Assembly (NCBI GenBank): GCA_035048485.1
Contig: CM068581.1
Location: 61,667,393 to 61,731,392 of the forward strand
Direction: 5' to 3'
Origin: Pteria penguin
Lineage: Eukaryota; Mollusca; Bivalvia; Pterioida; Pteriidae
Length of the DNA: 64,000 bases
The notes under the pieces were generated by a model. The model searched no databases. It had not been told where the DNA came from and worked only from the letters and a program-made list of their open reading frames with translations. Positions 37,440 through 48,425 of this stretch are shown in pieces. Positions within the stretch are counted from its first letter, which is position 1. The number at the start of each line of letters is the position of its first letter. The position numbers and the translations under genes are program-made.

Positions 37440-38165
37440 AGACTTCGTCAATGTAAAATACAAAAGTAACTGTTGTCACATGACTATGGCACTAAAAACA
37501 ATGTACCACAGTTGACATTCAAGGACCCCTGAAATTCAGAAATGAGACCAGGTGCCCGGGAGCAGTCAGCTTCTTCTGTTTGGTTAGCCACACCCGCCAT
37601 GAATGCCCTTACCTACAGACGAAATAAATATAATTCAGCACATTATATTTACACTGTGAACCAACACTGTGTAGAAAGTGCCATTATCACATAACAGCAG
37701 GAAATAGGGTATAATAACACTTAAGTCAAACCCTCTGCGGGAAACGTATTTACCAGCTCAACACTGCAAAGGGAATAAGTGTGACGTTAATGTAAAATAC
37801 GAAAGTAACTGGTGATACGTAATTATGACTTATTTTGGCTTCAACACTGCTCTTCATATTTTTATATATTTTGAGAATTCCAATCATTCGGCCATGAGCA
37901 TCACTAAAAAGACATTACTTGTCGAAATGCGCATATGGTGCACAAAAAAAGGTATATATGTTCTATATTTATTACAACAATGTACCACAGTGGACATTCA
38001 CGGGCCCCTAATATTCAAAGGTGAGATCAGATGCCCGTCAACGTCTCCTATTTGGTTAGCCATAATCGCGGTGAATGCCCTAACCTTCCGGATGGAACTT
38101 GTTACGAGTTCAACACTGCAATAGAAAATAAGAGTGACGTTAATGTAAAACTCGAAGTTAAAGAT
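37440..38165 (+). repeat. Two copies of the CGAAAGTAACTG-bounded dispersed repeat
   Basis: The first copy (37440-37790) matches 14945-15312 throughout. The second starts at 37793, diverges, and picks up again at 37973 with ACAATGTACCACAGTGGACA through TTCAACACTGCAATAG to about 38165. The second copy keeps a readable stretch (GECPNLPDGTCYEFNTA), so a coding origin is possible, but I do not recognise it. Confidence 0.75.
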
Positions 38166-38219
38166 ACAAAGAAATCACTGTCAAGACATATTGCGTGTAT
38201 ATATGTATCATAGACTTTA

Positions 38220-38445
38220 TTATATAGATAATACATCATCAATATATCTGAATGTTAAATTGAAGGTTTTTGCCAATTGCTTTTTATGTTGACTCAGAAG
38301 AGTTTGCATAAATTCAGCTTCGCACGAATAAAGGAACAAAGTAGTAATTGTGTACAGTATGTTTCCAAAGGAATACCGATGATTTTTTGGAATATTTGGT
38401 ACAGAATACAACATGTATTTTCAATCAAAAGCCCAGCATGTCATA
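38220..38445 (-). pseudogene. Penelope-like RT fragment
   Basis: Minus strand reads LYSCEAEFMQTLLSQHKK then FNLTFRYIDDVLSI. The YIDD is the catalytic aspartate box of the reverse transcriptase palm, with spacing typical of Penelope-like elements (DLFLFSYE-type lead-in). Only about 65 codons survive. No flanking RT blocks are seen. Confidence 0.75.
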
Positions 38446-38449
38446 TTTT

Positions 38450-39770
38450 ATTTTCAGAGTACTTTAATTTTGAATCACTGTCAATTTTCACATATTACAT
38501 GTCCAGAGAACCCAACACGATCTATTTATATCTTTGTTATAAATTATGCTAAAGAGTTATAATGAGAGACTATACTGTAGATGGTAGAATAGTCATGACT
38601 TACAAGTTTTCTACATGTAAAAAGTGTTCTGAGTTTTTTCAATATCCAGAACTAATTGACAGTATTTTATACTAAAGAAGATTATATCCTAGAACTTCTA
38701 AAACATCTTTTTAACTGGTGATGGTATTATTAAACCAGAGGCCACAAATGTAGAAAGCATATGTAGATTATAAGGTTGAAAACATTCAAATAATATGAGT
38801 AAAACTCCAGATTAGGAGATCCAATGTGACTGATGAGTATTTTGACCAATACTTGACTTTCACATGTGGCTCCTTCCCTTTTTCGGAAATTCTAGATGCG
38901 ATACTGTATAGAAAGGAAGGCCGATAGAGGATTGGTGGAGCATTAACTAGTTTGGGTTTAATGAAGTGTTGGAATCAAATTTAGGTAAATCGAACTCACT
39001 ATATTTAATACAAAATATCATAGGCACTCTATGCCGATTTTCGGTTATCGAGGATTTCATTCATAGAGTTTTATTACTGTTATTATTATTATTGCTATTA
39101 TTATTATAATTATTAATATTATTATTATTGTTACATAAGGGGCCGTAATTCTTCCAAACTAGAGCATGTTTGTAAAACATATGCCTCCGCTGTGGGCTTA
39201 TTGCCTTCATGTAAAAGAACTTCACATGTCAAATGTGACCAAATTCTGATGAGCAGTTACATGATATACATGTATTTTAATAAATGATAATATATGAATG
39301 CCACCTGGAAACCAATATTTTCAGTCTTTTCAATCAGATGTGGCTTTGATCTTTGGACCCCAAAATCATAAGGGTTTTCCTCTTTTCAGAAGGAAGCATA
39401 TATCCAAAATTGGTTTGAATATGATGAAAGGTACTCCCCAGAAAACCAAAGTGTCTAAGACAATCAGACAGAGTGGTAACCTATACCTGTTTCCGGTTTT
39501 CCTGATGGGGGACTGAATAGAGACTTGAATCTAACAAGTTCTGCCATTGCACTTATAAAAACCCTTCTGGAAAAGACCCCACATAACAAAACCTTTCCTT
39601 TTATTGTTTTTGATGCTCCTACAACTAAACCTCGCACAGGAATATATTTTTGAGCTTGTGCAGACTACGAAGTTGGAATGGCCTAGTAAAAGTAATGGAG
39701 AACTACCCCAGTTATGTTGTGAAACTACTAATTCCAGATTATATGGCTTTCTGAATGGTTTGAAATGTAT
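38450..39770. other. Intergenic stretch with degraded repeats
   Basis: No gene is recognised. A TTATTATTATT-rich microsatellite lies at about 39066-39132, followed by GGGGCCGTAATTCTTCCAAA, a phrase of the kind common in decayed molluscan repeats. Small frames at 39298-39788 have no recognisable domain. Confidence 0.45.
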
Positions 39771-39837
39771 GTGATTTTTGTCTGTCACATCATGTACTAG
39801 CTAGCAGGTATACAAGTGGGGGAAGGGGATGGGCAGG

Positions 39838-40060
39838 GGCAGGTAGTGCAGTCGGTAGCGCGCTCGCTTCTCACCAGTGCGATCCGGAATCGATTCCAAG
39901 TTTGGTACGTGTGATGGTGGGGCTGTCACCAAGCTGGCTTAGTGGGTTTTCTCCGGGTACTCTGATTTCCTCCTACATAAACGACACCCTTACACCAAAA
40001 TCCTTGCCGACGAGCAAGATTTACATAAGTTGTAACTTGTGTCTTAATGGTAGTAAAAAA
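39838..40060 (+). repeat. Second SINE family, copy 1
   Basis: tRNA-like head with GTAGTGCAGTCGGTAGCGCG (A box) and CGGAATCGATTCC (B box position). The body has CACCAAGCTGGCTTAGTGGG and TTCTCCGGGTACTCTGATTT, and the tail is poly-A-like. Unrelated in body to the (TCAA)n SINEs. Confidence 0.82.
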
Positions 40061-40242
40061 GTAAGTTTTAGATTAAGCTTTATGTGATTTGTGCCTGTTA
40101 CTCCATGTGCTAGCAGGTATGTGATTTGTGCCTACTCCATGTACCAGTAGGTATGTGATATGTGCCTGTCACTCCATGTACTAGCAGGTATGTGATTTTT
40201 GTCTGTCACTCCATGTACTAGCAGGTGTGCAAGGGGGAAGGG

Positions 40243-40475
40243 GGGGGGGGGGTAGGTAGCGCAGTCGGTAACACGTTCGCTTCTCACCAGTGCGACCCGG
40301 AATCGATTAACAGTGTGGTACGTGTGATGGTGGGCTGTCACCAACCTGGCTTCGTGGGGTTTCTCCGGATACTCCGGTTTCCTTCCACACAAACGACACC
40401 CTTACGCCAAGAACCGGACCAACGAACAAGATTTATATAAGTTGTTAGATTGTTTCTTAATCGTAATAAAAGAAA
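40243..40475 (+). repeat. Second SINE family, copy 2
   Basis: Same structure as 39838-40060, with GTAGCGCAGTCGGTAACACG head, TTTCTCCGGATACTCCGGTT body and AATCGTAATAAAAGAAATAA tail. It sits between minisatellite units. Confidence 0.82.
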
Positions 40476-41926
40476 TAAGGTGTAGATTTATGTAATTTAT
40501 GCCTGTTACTCCATGTACTAGCAGGTATGTGATTTGTGCCTGTTACTCTATCTACTAGCAGGTATGTTATTTATGCCCGTCACTACATGTACTAGCAGTT
40601 ATGTGAATTGTGACTGTCACTCCATGTACTAGAAGGTATATTATTTGTGCCTGTCACTCCATGTACTAGCAGGTATGTGATTTTTGCCTGTCACTCCATA
40701 TACTAACAGATGTTATTTGTGCCCGTCACTCCATTTACTAGCAGGTATGTAATTTGTGCCTGTCACTCCATGTACTAGCAGGTATGTGATTTGTGCTGTT
40801 ACTCCATTTACCAGCAGGTATATTATTTGTGCCTGTCACCCCATGTTCTAGCAGGTATATGATTTGTGCTGTTACTCCATTTATTAGCAGGTATGTTATT
40901 TGTGCCTGTCACTCCATGTACCAGCAGTTATGTGATTTGTGCCTGTTACTTCATGTATTAGCCAGCAGGTAAGTGATTTGTGCTGTCACTCCATATATTA
41001 GATGCAGTGAAACAGTTTCTGTAGAAATTAATACACACGTAAGATCCACATCGTGAATGCTCCTTTGGAGAGCAACGGAATGTTATAATACGTCTATTTT
41101 TTCGATTTCCTTATTTTCTTACAAACACAGGAAATTTATATATAATCTGCTTCCTGTAAAACGTACTATAGGATCAAGGAAGTATTTCACAGGTCATAGA
41201 GGATATATTTCAGAAGAAAGATTTTTGTGGTAAGGAACATGATAGTATTATATTATTATTCTAAAAAATCGTTATTATAAGAATCAAGAAAGGTTTTCGC
41301 AGAAGTTCTGTATTTAGTCGTCTGCATATTCTTATTTAAACACAACACGAAAACATGACATTGACGTTTTGTGATAAATATTAATGTATTGAATGAATAG
41401 AATTATTTTTGTTATTATATGTGTCTGTGCTTATACTTAGATCAGGGTAGATATTTTGTTCTTATTTGTGTCATATATTTACATTAGCGTAGCCATGATT
41501 TACCGCACCATGTATAGTGCTAGTTCTGTTCGTGTCTTTCCTTATACTTACATTAGCGTATCCATGATTTACCGTGCGTGTATAGTGCTAATTCTGTTTT
41601 TACACGTGTCTTTGACATTATTTACATTAGCGTAGCCATGATTTACCGCGCCGTGTAAAGTGCTAGTTCTATTCAAGATTATATCTGCCTTTGATTATAT
41701 TTACATAAGCGTATTGTGATATATCGCACCGTGTATAGTTGCTTATTTTGATATTATGTGTCTATGGCTATGTTTACATTAGCGTAGCCTTGACTTACCG
41801 CATCATGCATAGTGATAATTTTGTTGATATATGTGTCTATGGCTATATTTAGATTAGCGTAGCCTTGATTTACTGCTCCGTGTATAGTGATAATTCTATT
41901 GTTATATGTGTTTGACCATGATTACA

Positions 41927-42097
41927 GGGGCAGGCGTGGTATAGTAGTTAAGCGCTTGGCTTGCGGCGCCGACGATCCGGTTTCGTTTCTCGAGTTGCGC
42001 CACTATGTTTAAGAGGTTGGTAACCTCCTGCTTCCATGTCGCGATATAACTGAAATATTGTTGAAAGCGACGTAAAACACCAATCAACCAACCAACA
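41927..42097 (+). repeat. (CCAA)n-tailed SINE inserted in tandem array
   Basis: Plus-strand copy of the SINE at 14025-14197: GGGGCAGGCGTGGTATAGTA head, TTGCGGCGCCGACGATCCGG, AAGAGGTTGGTAACCTCCTG and a CAACCAACCAAC tail. The array resumes immediately after it. Confidence 0.92.
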
Positions 42098-42340
42098 ACT
42101 ATACATATTTACATTAGCGTAGCCATGATTTACCGCACCATGTATAGTGCTAGTTCTGTTCGTGTCTCTGACTATATTTACATTAGCGTACCTATGATTT
42201 ACCGCGCGTGTATATGCTAGTATCTGTTTTACATGTGTCTTTGGCTATATTTACATTACCGTAGCCATCATTTACCGCTCTGTGTATAGTGATAATTCTG
42301 TTAAGATATGTGTCTTTGACTATATTTACCGCATCAAGTA

Positions 42341-42555
42341 TTCGGTCTTTGCGTTATACAGAGTTACCTCCCATTTAAGACGGTATCTGACATTAAACAA
42401 TTATGACGTCATCAAATTCTTTGAAAACTGATATAAAACTCGGGGAAATGATAGTACACAAATGACGTTTTCATAGGAATTTGATAACGTTATAATTGTT
42501 TGACGTGAGATACCGTCCCAAATGGGAGGTAACTCTGTGTAACGAAAAGACTCAA
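42341..42555. mobile_element. ~215-bp palindromic MITE, copy 1 (upstream of otopetrin)
   Basis: Long inverted repeat: GTTATACAGAGTTACCTCCC and ACGGTATCTGAC on the left, mirrored by GATACCGTCCCAAATGGGAG and TAACTCTGTGTAACG on the right. It is flanked by TA on both sides (42339-42340, 42556-42557). Related copies are at 44532-44742 and 53395-53611. Confidence 0.9.
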
Positions 42556-42642
42556 TAGTTCTAATTCTGTTTTTATAAGTGTCGTTGACTATATTTAAAT
42601 TAGTGTAGTCATGTTATTGTTCTTTGCAGATCACTGTAGAAT

Positions 42643-44292
42643 ATGGCATCATTCTTCAAATCGGTTATAGTGTTTCCATTGACTGCTGGTCAATCTATGT
42701 CTAGAAATGAACAAACTGATCAAATGGATGGTACTATTTCATCTGCTGTGCTGGCGTCTTTTCTTGTGTGCATCTTTCTCGCCATAACCCTCGTGTTTGG
42801 TGTGATATCCATTGAATATGCTGAACCAAGCAACTTTCTTTGGGCGTTTTATTTCGTCAACCACGTTATCAGTTTCCTATGTACCATTATACTAAGTGTT
42901 CTGTCCTATAGGAAACGTGCCTTACTGCGACCTAAAATTGATTACTCAGTTGGAGGAAAAATTGTTTTCCTCTGGATATTCGGCTTTGGTCTCATGCTGA
43001 AGAAGGCAGTAAATATTGCAATAAATGCAGAATGTATAGGAGAAATAAAGTACCCAATTATGTTCCCTGGAGAAAATGAATTAAGCATATGTTCTGCTGT
43101 ATTTGACATCATTTTTGTCGTTTCTGAAATTGGTTTCATATCGTATTTTGCGAAATTTAAAGTCGCTTCTTCAAAATTCACAAACTATGCCATGTATGTC
43201 ATCCTCTCTGGGAACATTATCGAATGGATGAAGACGGTCATGAAAGAAATGATACCAATGAATCATAATGAAACATCGGTATTCTTTAATACTTGTTATT
43301 CTACATCTGATCTAAGAAAATATGAACGGCGGAATTTGTATCCTCTGGTCCTTCCAGCGGAGACGGAATATTATTTGCTGGCTGCTTTACTCCTGCTGGG
43401 AATGATGTCGATAACAGGGGAGATGACTTTTGTAAATGATACCATTGACATGCAAGAAGACTTTCACCTACAGAATAATGACGTTTACGACAGTGAATTA
43501 CGTGAAAGGGAGAGCGATAGACTTCTAGGTGATATAAGGGAATCTAGGACTACTCTGATTAGGCCTCGACCGATGTCCTTCTATGTGTCCATCGGTGCAG
43601 GATTTGCCATCTCAATTCCTCTATTTATCGTTACACTGATTAAAACTCGGGCACCTGCGGAAGGCGTTTTTATACCTATGATGGCCTATCGGTCAGTGGA
43701 AGGAGTGTTGAATGTTTCTTTATTAATAATGGTATTCCTTGCTTTTCATGCTTTGCGAACACAGTGCACAGAAAGTAAACACATTCCTATAACGTCTGGC
43801 CAACGGCTTCTGATTTTCAGTAATTGTGGCATTGGCGTATTCCGAACGTTCAACATCGTTGCATTCTTCCTAAGTGATCTGCCCCATTCAACATTGGATG
43901 ATTTTATCTTTTTAAGGCATTTTGTAGTTCTCCTAAATTCTTTTTTCCAGACCATTTTGATCATCCTTGCCAGTCGATATGCTAACCGTCCCGGTCGAAA
44001 TACTGTATCCGTCCTTAGGATCGAAAATTGTTTCGTGATACTGCACATTTGGAACTTTATGTTATGGTTTGTCTCTATTTTTACCATGAAGAATTTGCTC
44101 TTAAACTTGGAGGATGAAAACAAAGTCTTCGGACACAAAATATGGAGCTTGGTTATTCGTATCATATGGCCTTTAAATATTTTCTATTGTTTTCATTCAT
44201 CCACAGAACTATATGGACTTTTTAAATGTTTCGACGGTCGCCAAAAACATGACATAGTAGTGAAAGCTTTTAATCCCAAACATAAAAAATGA
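42643..44292 (+). CDS. Otopetrin-family proton channel, intronless coding sequence
   Basis: The 549-residue membrane protein has about twelve hydrophobic segments, as expected for otopetrins, which conduct protons across the plasma membrane. The first hydrophobic segment is near residues 30-57. The middle has the family's Tyr-Pro...Glu-Tyr region (LYPLVLPAETEYYLLAALLL) before the central cytoplasmic loop (about 258-305). The second half carries LNSFFQTILIILASRYANR, NCFVILHIWNFMLWFVSIF and the final WSLVIRIIWPLNIFYCFHSS, which match the C-terminal otopetrin pattern. The ATG lies 13 bases after an acceptor (TTCTTTGCAG) and an in-frame TAG precedes it, which fixes this start and implies an upstream non-coding exon. 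It is shorter than many otopetrins at both ends. MITEs flank it within 90 bases upstream and 240 bases downstream. Which family member cannot be said. Confidence 0.9.
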   Translation: MASFFKSVIVFPLTAGQSMSRNEQTDQMDGTISSAVLASFLVCIFLAITLVFGVISIEYAEPSNFLWAFYFVNHVISFLCTIILSVLSYRKRALLRPKIDYSVGGKIVFLWIFGFGLMLKKAVNIAINAECIGEIKYPIMFPGENELSICSAVFDIIFVVSEIGFISYFAKFKVASSKFTNYAMYVILSGNIIEWMKTVMKEMIPMNHNETSVFFNTCYSTSDLRKYERRNLYPLVLPAETEYYLLAALLLLGMMSITGEMTFVNDTIDMQEDFHLQNNDVYDSELRERESDRLLGDIRESRTTLIRPRPMSFYVSIGAGFAISIPLFIVTLIKTRAPAEGVFIPMMAYRSVEGVLNVSLLIMVFLAFHALRTQCTESKHIPITSGQRLLIFSNCGIGVFRTFNIVAFFLSDLPHSTLDDFIFLRHFVVLLNSFFQTILIILASRYANRPGRNTVSVLRIENCFVILHIWNFMLWFVSIFTMKNLLLNLEDENKVFGHKIWSLVIRIIWPLNIFYCFHSSTELYGLFKCFDGRQKHDIVVKAFNPKHKK

Positions 44293-44531
44293 ATTATCGG
44301 TTTTCTGCTAATTCATTTCACAGATGGGTACGACTTACGTTTTATCAAGTGGTAAAGAAAAGAAGTCTTTCATTTATTTTAGTTTTATAAGAAAACAATA
44401 GTTTACGCTCACAGCCTTGGCACTAATTTCGATGACTTACATTGAAAACAAAAAGAAACAGAATTTCTTTTGAAAAGCCTATAAAGTGTTGGCATGAAAA
44501 ATAATATACATTTATTTATCATTTATTTATA

Positions 44532-44742
44532 TCGAGTCTTTTCGTTAAACAGAGTTACACCCATTTCGGACGGTATCTGACGTAAAGAATTATGACGTCA
44601 TCAAATTCCTATGAAAACGTCATTTGTTGACTTACATTTCCCTGGGCTTTAGATCAATTTCCATAGAATATGATGACGTCATAGTTGTCTTACGTCAGAT
44701 ACCGTCCGAAATGGAAAGTAATTGTCCAACGAAAAGACGGAA
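44532..44742. mobile_element. Palindromic MITE, copy 2 (downstream of otopetrin)
   Basis: Same family as 42341-42555: GAGTCTTTTCGTTAAACAGA and GACGGTATCTGACGTAAAG left, mirrored by GTCAGATACCGTCCGAAATG and CAACGAAAAGACGG right. TA on each side (44530-44531, 44743-44744). Centre holds TGACGTCATCAAATTC and its inverse. Confidence 0.9.
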
Positions 44743-44991
44743 TATAATGCAAGGGACTAAGAATGTCATGTTTATTAATAAGAGTATTTCCCTGAGCTTG
44801 GTTGAGCCCCAGTGAAACAAGCGAGAGCTTCGCAGGTTGTTCCTGGTTCGATTCCAAGAAAAATTAAAACTATATGTACAAGAAAGGCATATGAAAGGCA
44901 AAGCAAGGGAACGTTTCTCTCCTACTCTTTTTTCCGGAATTAATGGTTTTGTTCTCTGTTTTTATTTGTATACATATTACACAAGAAAAAA

Positions 44992-45046
44992 AGAGGAGTT
45001 ACTGGCTCAGTTTTGTGGCAGAAGTCACCATGGAGCTATACAATAC
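44992..45046 (+). repeat. Short dispersed repeat (one of three copies)
   Basis: GAGTTACTGGCTCAGTTTTG and CACCATGGAGCTATACAAT occur here, at 5028-5083 and at 50785-50835, always after a run of A/G. Function and class unknown. Confidence 0.7.
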
Positions 45047-45340
45047 ATTTTTCACTTTTTAAAAGATATTGTGTTTATTATAAGACGAATCGAAATCTAA
45101 TGAACTAATTTGAGACGGTCTTTTTCCATTTAACTCTATGTTACATTTTCTCTATACATGTATATATCTCACAAATATGATTTAAATCAGTATGTATATG
45201 ATCAAATTAAGCCTGCAGTTTCACCTAATTATCATCATAAACTTTGAGATTGCTTTCTTTTCCCTAGCTCTTAGGATATTGACATTGAAATGACATATTT
45301 TTCCAAAAAAATTAAAAGTTAAAATCAAAAGTTTTATAAA

Positions 45341-46842
45341 CATGTAAATATCATTACATTATAACTGTAATATTATCTTTAGATCTGTAACATTTAAATA
45401 TCATTGCATTATAACTGTAATATTATCTTTAGATCTGTAACATTTAAATATCATTGCATTATAACTGTAATATTATCTTTAGACCTGTAACATTTAAATA
45501 TCATTACATTATAACTGTAATATTATCTTTAGACCTGTAACATTTAAATATCATTACATTATAACTGTAATATTATCTTTAGATCTGTAACATTTAAATA
45601 TCATTGCATTATAACTGTAATATTATCTTTAGACCTGTAACATTTAAATATCATTACATTATAACTGTAATATTATCTTTAGATCTGTAACATTTAAATA
45701 TCATTGCATTATAAGTGTAACAGTATCCTTAGATCCTTAACATGTAAAAATCATTCTATTATATAAGTGTAATATTATCCTTAGATCTGTAACATGTAAA
45801 TATCATTACAAGTGTAATAGTGTCTTTAGGTCGGTTACATGTAAATATCATTACATTATAAGTGTAATAGTATCTTTAGGTCGGTAACATGTAAATATCA
45901 TTACATTATACGTGTAATAGTATCTTTAGGTCGTTAACATGTAAATATCATTACATTATACGTGTAATAGTATCTTTAGGTCGGTAACATGTAAATATCA
46001 TTACATTATAAGTGTACTACTATCCTTAGATCTATAACATGTAAATATCAATACATTATAAGTGTTATATTATCCTTAGATCTGTAACATGTAAACATCA
46101 TTACATTATAAGTGTAGTATTAGCCTTAGATCTGTAACATGTAAATATCATTATATTATAAGTGTAATAGTATCCTTAGATCTGTAACATGTAAATATCT
46201 TTACATTATAAGTGTAATATTATCCTTAGATCTGTAACATGTAAATATCATTACATCATAAGTGTAATAGTATCCTTAGATCTGTAACATGTAAATATCA
46301 TTACATTATAAGTGTAATATTATCTTTAGATGTGTAAAATGTAAATATCATTACATTATAAGTGTAATAGTATCCTTAGATCTGTAACATGTAAATATCA
46401 TTACATTATAAGTGTAATAGTATCCTTAGATCTGTCACATGTAAATATCATTACATTATAAGTGTAATAGTATCCTTAGATCTGTCACATGTAAATATCA
46501 TTACATTATAAATGTAATAGTATCCTTAGATCTGTCATATATAAATATCGTTACATTATAAGTGTAATAGTATCCTTAGATCTGTAACATGTAAATATCA
46601 TTACATTATAAGTGTAATCGTAGCCTTAGATCTGTAACATGTAAATATCATTACATTATAAATGTAATAGTATCCTTAGATCTGTAACATGTAAATATCA
46701 TTACATTATAAGTGTAATAGTAGCCTTAGATCTGTAACATGTAAATATCATTACATTATAAGTGTAATATTATCCTTAGATTTGTAACATGTAAATATCA
46801 TTACATTATAAGTGTAATATTATCCTTAGATTTGTAACATGA
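45341..46842 (+). repeat. 50-bp tandem array, ~30 copies, two subfamilies
   Basis: The unit is 50 bp: CATGTAAATATCATTACATT, ATAAGTGTAATAGTATCC, TTAGATCTGTAA. The first seven units (to about 45700) belong to a variant (CATTTAAATATCATTGCATT, ATAACTGTAATATTATC). The rest follow the main form. The unit contains the near-palindromes ATTACATTATAAGTGTAAT and AGATCT. No coding potential. Confidence 0.96.
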
Positions 46843-47009
46843 TTACAATGAGCAAAGTGGGAATCCATGAATAATTTCATAGAAAATAACAGTAGCAGTT
46901 TTCACAAACTTCTTCTGACAAGTTATCGTACTGTGTATAATCAACGTGAAGTATACAGGTATACATAGACATGAAGCAATTAAGATATACCATTAATCAG
47001 TTATACAGG

Positions 47010-47125
47010 TGAGTGGGTACACACTGTAGGGAGTGGGTGTGGATTCCCACTCGTCTGAGAACTAAATCTCCCACTCGAATTCCTCCCATACTGTGGGGAG
47101 TGGGATATCACCGATCCACGCTACC
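47010..47125. repeat. Inverted GGGAGTGGG / CCCACTC motifs
   Basis: Direct and inverted copies of GGGAGTGGG (47018-47110) could fold into hairpins. They sit between the 50-bp array and the MPC2 duplicate. No assignment. Confidence 0.45.
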
Positions 47126-47139
47126 CGTACTTAATTCCA

Positions 47140-48425
47140 ATCATGACTAATATCTATATATAATCAGCAGCTGAAGTCAGGATACAATTACACGTTAATG
47201 CTATATTGCACTGTATCAGTCGTCATGACTTAACCTGAAATCATGATTAATATCTATACTATAATCAGCAGTTATAGTCAGGATACAATCACGTCAGTGC
47301 TATATTGTACCATATTAGTTAACGGGATCTAACTTCTACTAAAAAATCTGGATCCTTGTGCATACATGCGGTTTTTATTACAGTTCTCAGAATATAACTA
47401 ATCAAGATAAACTACATTGTTACCTGAGAGTGGTATTGTTATATATGATACACAATTGCTATTTACCCAGATAAATTTTTATTATGTAGTATAAACAGAC
47501 AATTTGAGAATAAAATATTCTTAATAATGAATTTGAAGTCGTATTTGATCTGTAAAGGTACTTTTTTCCATTGTAGGCCCAAAGACAATATTTTTCTGGT
47601 GTCCATTCGCAAAATGGGTATGAATTTCAATTTCCATACAACAGTATATATGCTGTTTATTGCGACATTTTTCATTAGCATTCTACAGATTTCAAAACGC
47701 AGTCTGATCATACTACACTAATTTGGGACGTAAAATTACCGTTATAATTGTTGAGACAAATCAGTGTAATAAATGTAGATGCTTACGCATTAAGTGACGA
47801 TATTTTCATTTCCATTTTAAATGTAAAACTGCTGTATTTTAGTTGCTTTGTCGTTCGAGACATTTTAAGCCAACACAAATCTAAATTTTTGTTTTATACT
47901 TACTTACATCTGACTGTAGAATCAATGGCAGTTATGTCTAACAAGCCGGAGATACATATTTTTCCTAGATGTCTACGTATTTCCACTTATTCTTATTCAG
48001 CAACTCAGTCTAAGTATGCAGTAATGTTCAAATTTAGTCATTTGTCCGTTTTCCTTATATGGAAGAATTGGGATTCTGATAGTACTTCATAAGTCATTAT
48101 TCATGAAAGTAAAATAGAAAGTATATTGAATTTTCATTTAAAAACTGGAGTAAGCACATATTCTTACCTGCTTTGCCTCGATCAACAAAGTATATTATTT
48201 GGTAAGAAGAATCTGTAATATTATTCTTAAGTTTTACTCTTCGTTGAAGCATTGGCGATCTTACGCGTACGCCAGAAAAAAATTATCTTATTCCAGTCAA
48301 CAACTCTTTTGTCGGGTGTATTACTATTCTAGGGTTTATATGTTTTATAAATCAATGAATGGTCTTCATTTAGATGTTTATTACTATTCTAGTGTTATAT
48401 TTATCATACAAAATGGTCACCTTTG
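47140..48425 (+). pseudogene. Partial MPC2 duplicate (exons 2 and 3), broken
   Basis: Homologous to 32270-34300 of the functional gene. It includes the end of intron 1 with two of the 108-bp units, exon 2 (47577-47617), intron 2, exon 3 (about 48231-48314), then a few 54-bp-type units. Exon 2 is intact with both splice sites and differs from the real exon only at three synonymous positions. The exon 3 copy has lost its acceptor (TTAG to TTAA), gained two bases near 48246 that shift the frame, and lost its GT donor context. Exons 1, 4 and 5 are absent: the homology passes from 54-bp units straight to the 53-bp array. It cannot encode MPC2. Confidence 0.92.

Larger units (their letters stand above)
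39773..41010 (+). repeat. ~37-bp minisatellite with embedded SINE copies
   Basis: The unit is about 37 bp: TATGTGATTTGTGCCTGTCA, CTCCATGTACTAGCAGG. Main runs are at 40080-40235 and 40485-41010, with one unit at 39773-39815. Each of the two embedded SINE copies is preceded by a unit and a G-rich spacer (CAAGGGGGAAGGGGGG type), so unit, spacer and SINE were duplicated together. Confidence 0.9.
41440..42625 (+). repeat. Irregular ~80-bp tandem array running up to the otopetrin exon
   Basis: The recurrent core is ATATTTACATTAGCGTAGCC, ATGATTTACCGC, GTGTATAGTGCTAGTTCTG and TGTGTCTTTGAC. About ten units run from 41440, interrupted by a SINE (41927-42097) and a MITE (42341-42555). The last core (TATATTTAAATTAGTGTAGT, about 42590) ends directly in the splice acceptor before the otopetrin coding exon. 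Confidence 0.88.
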
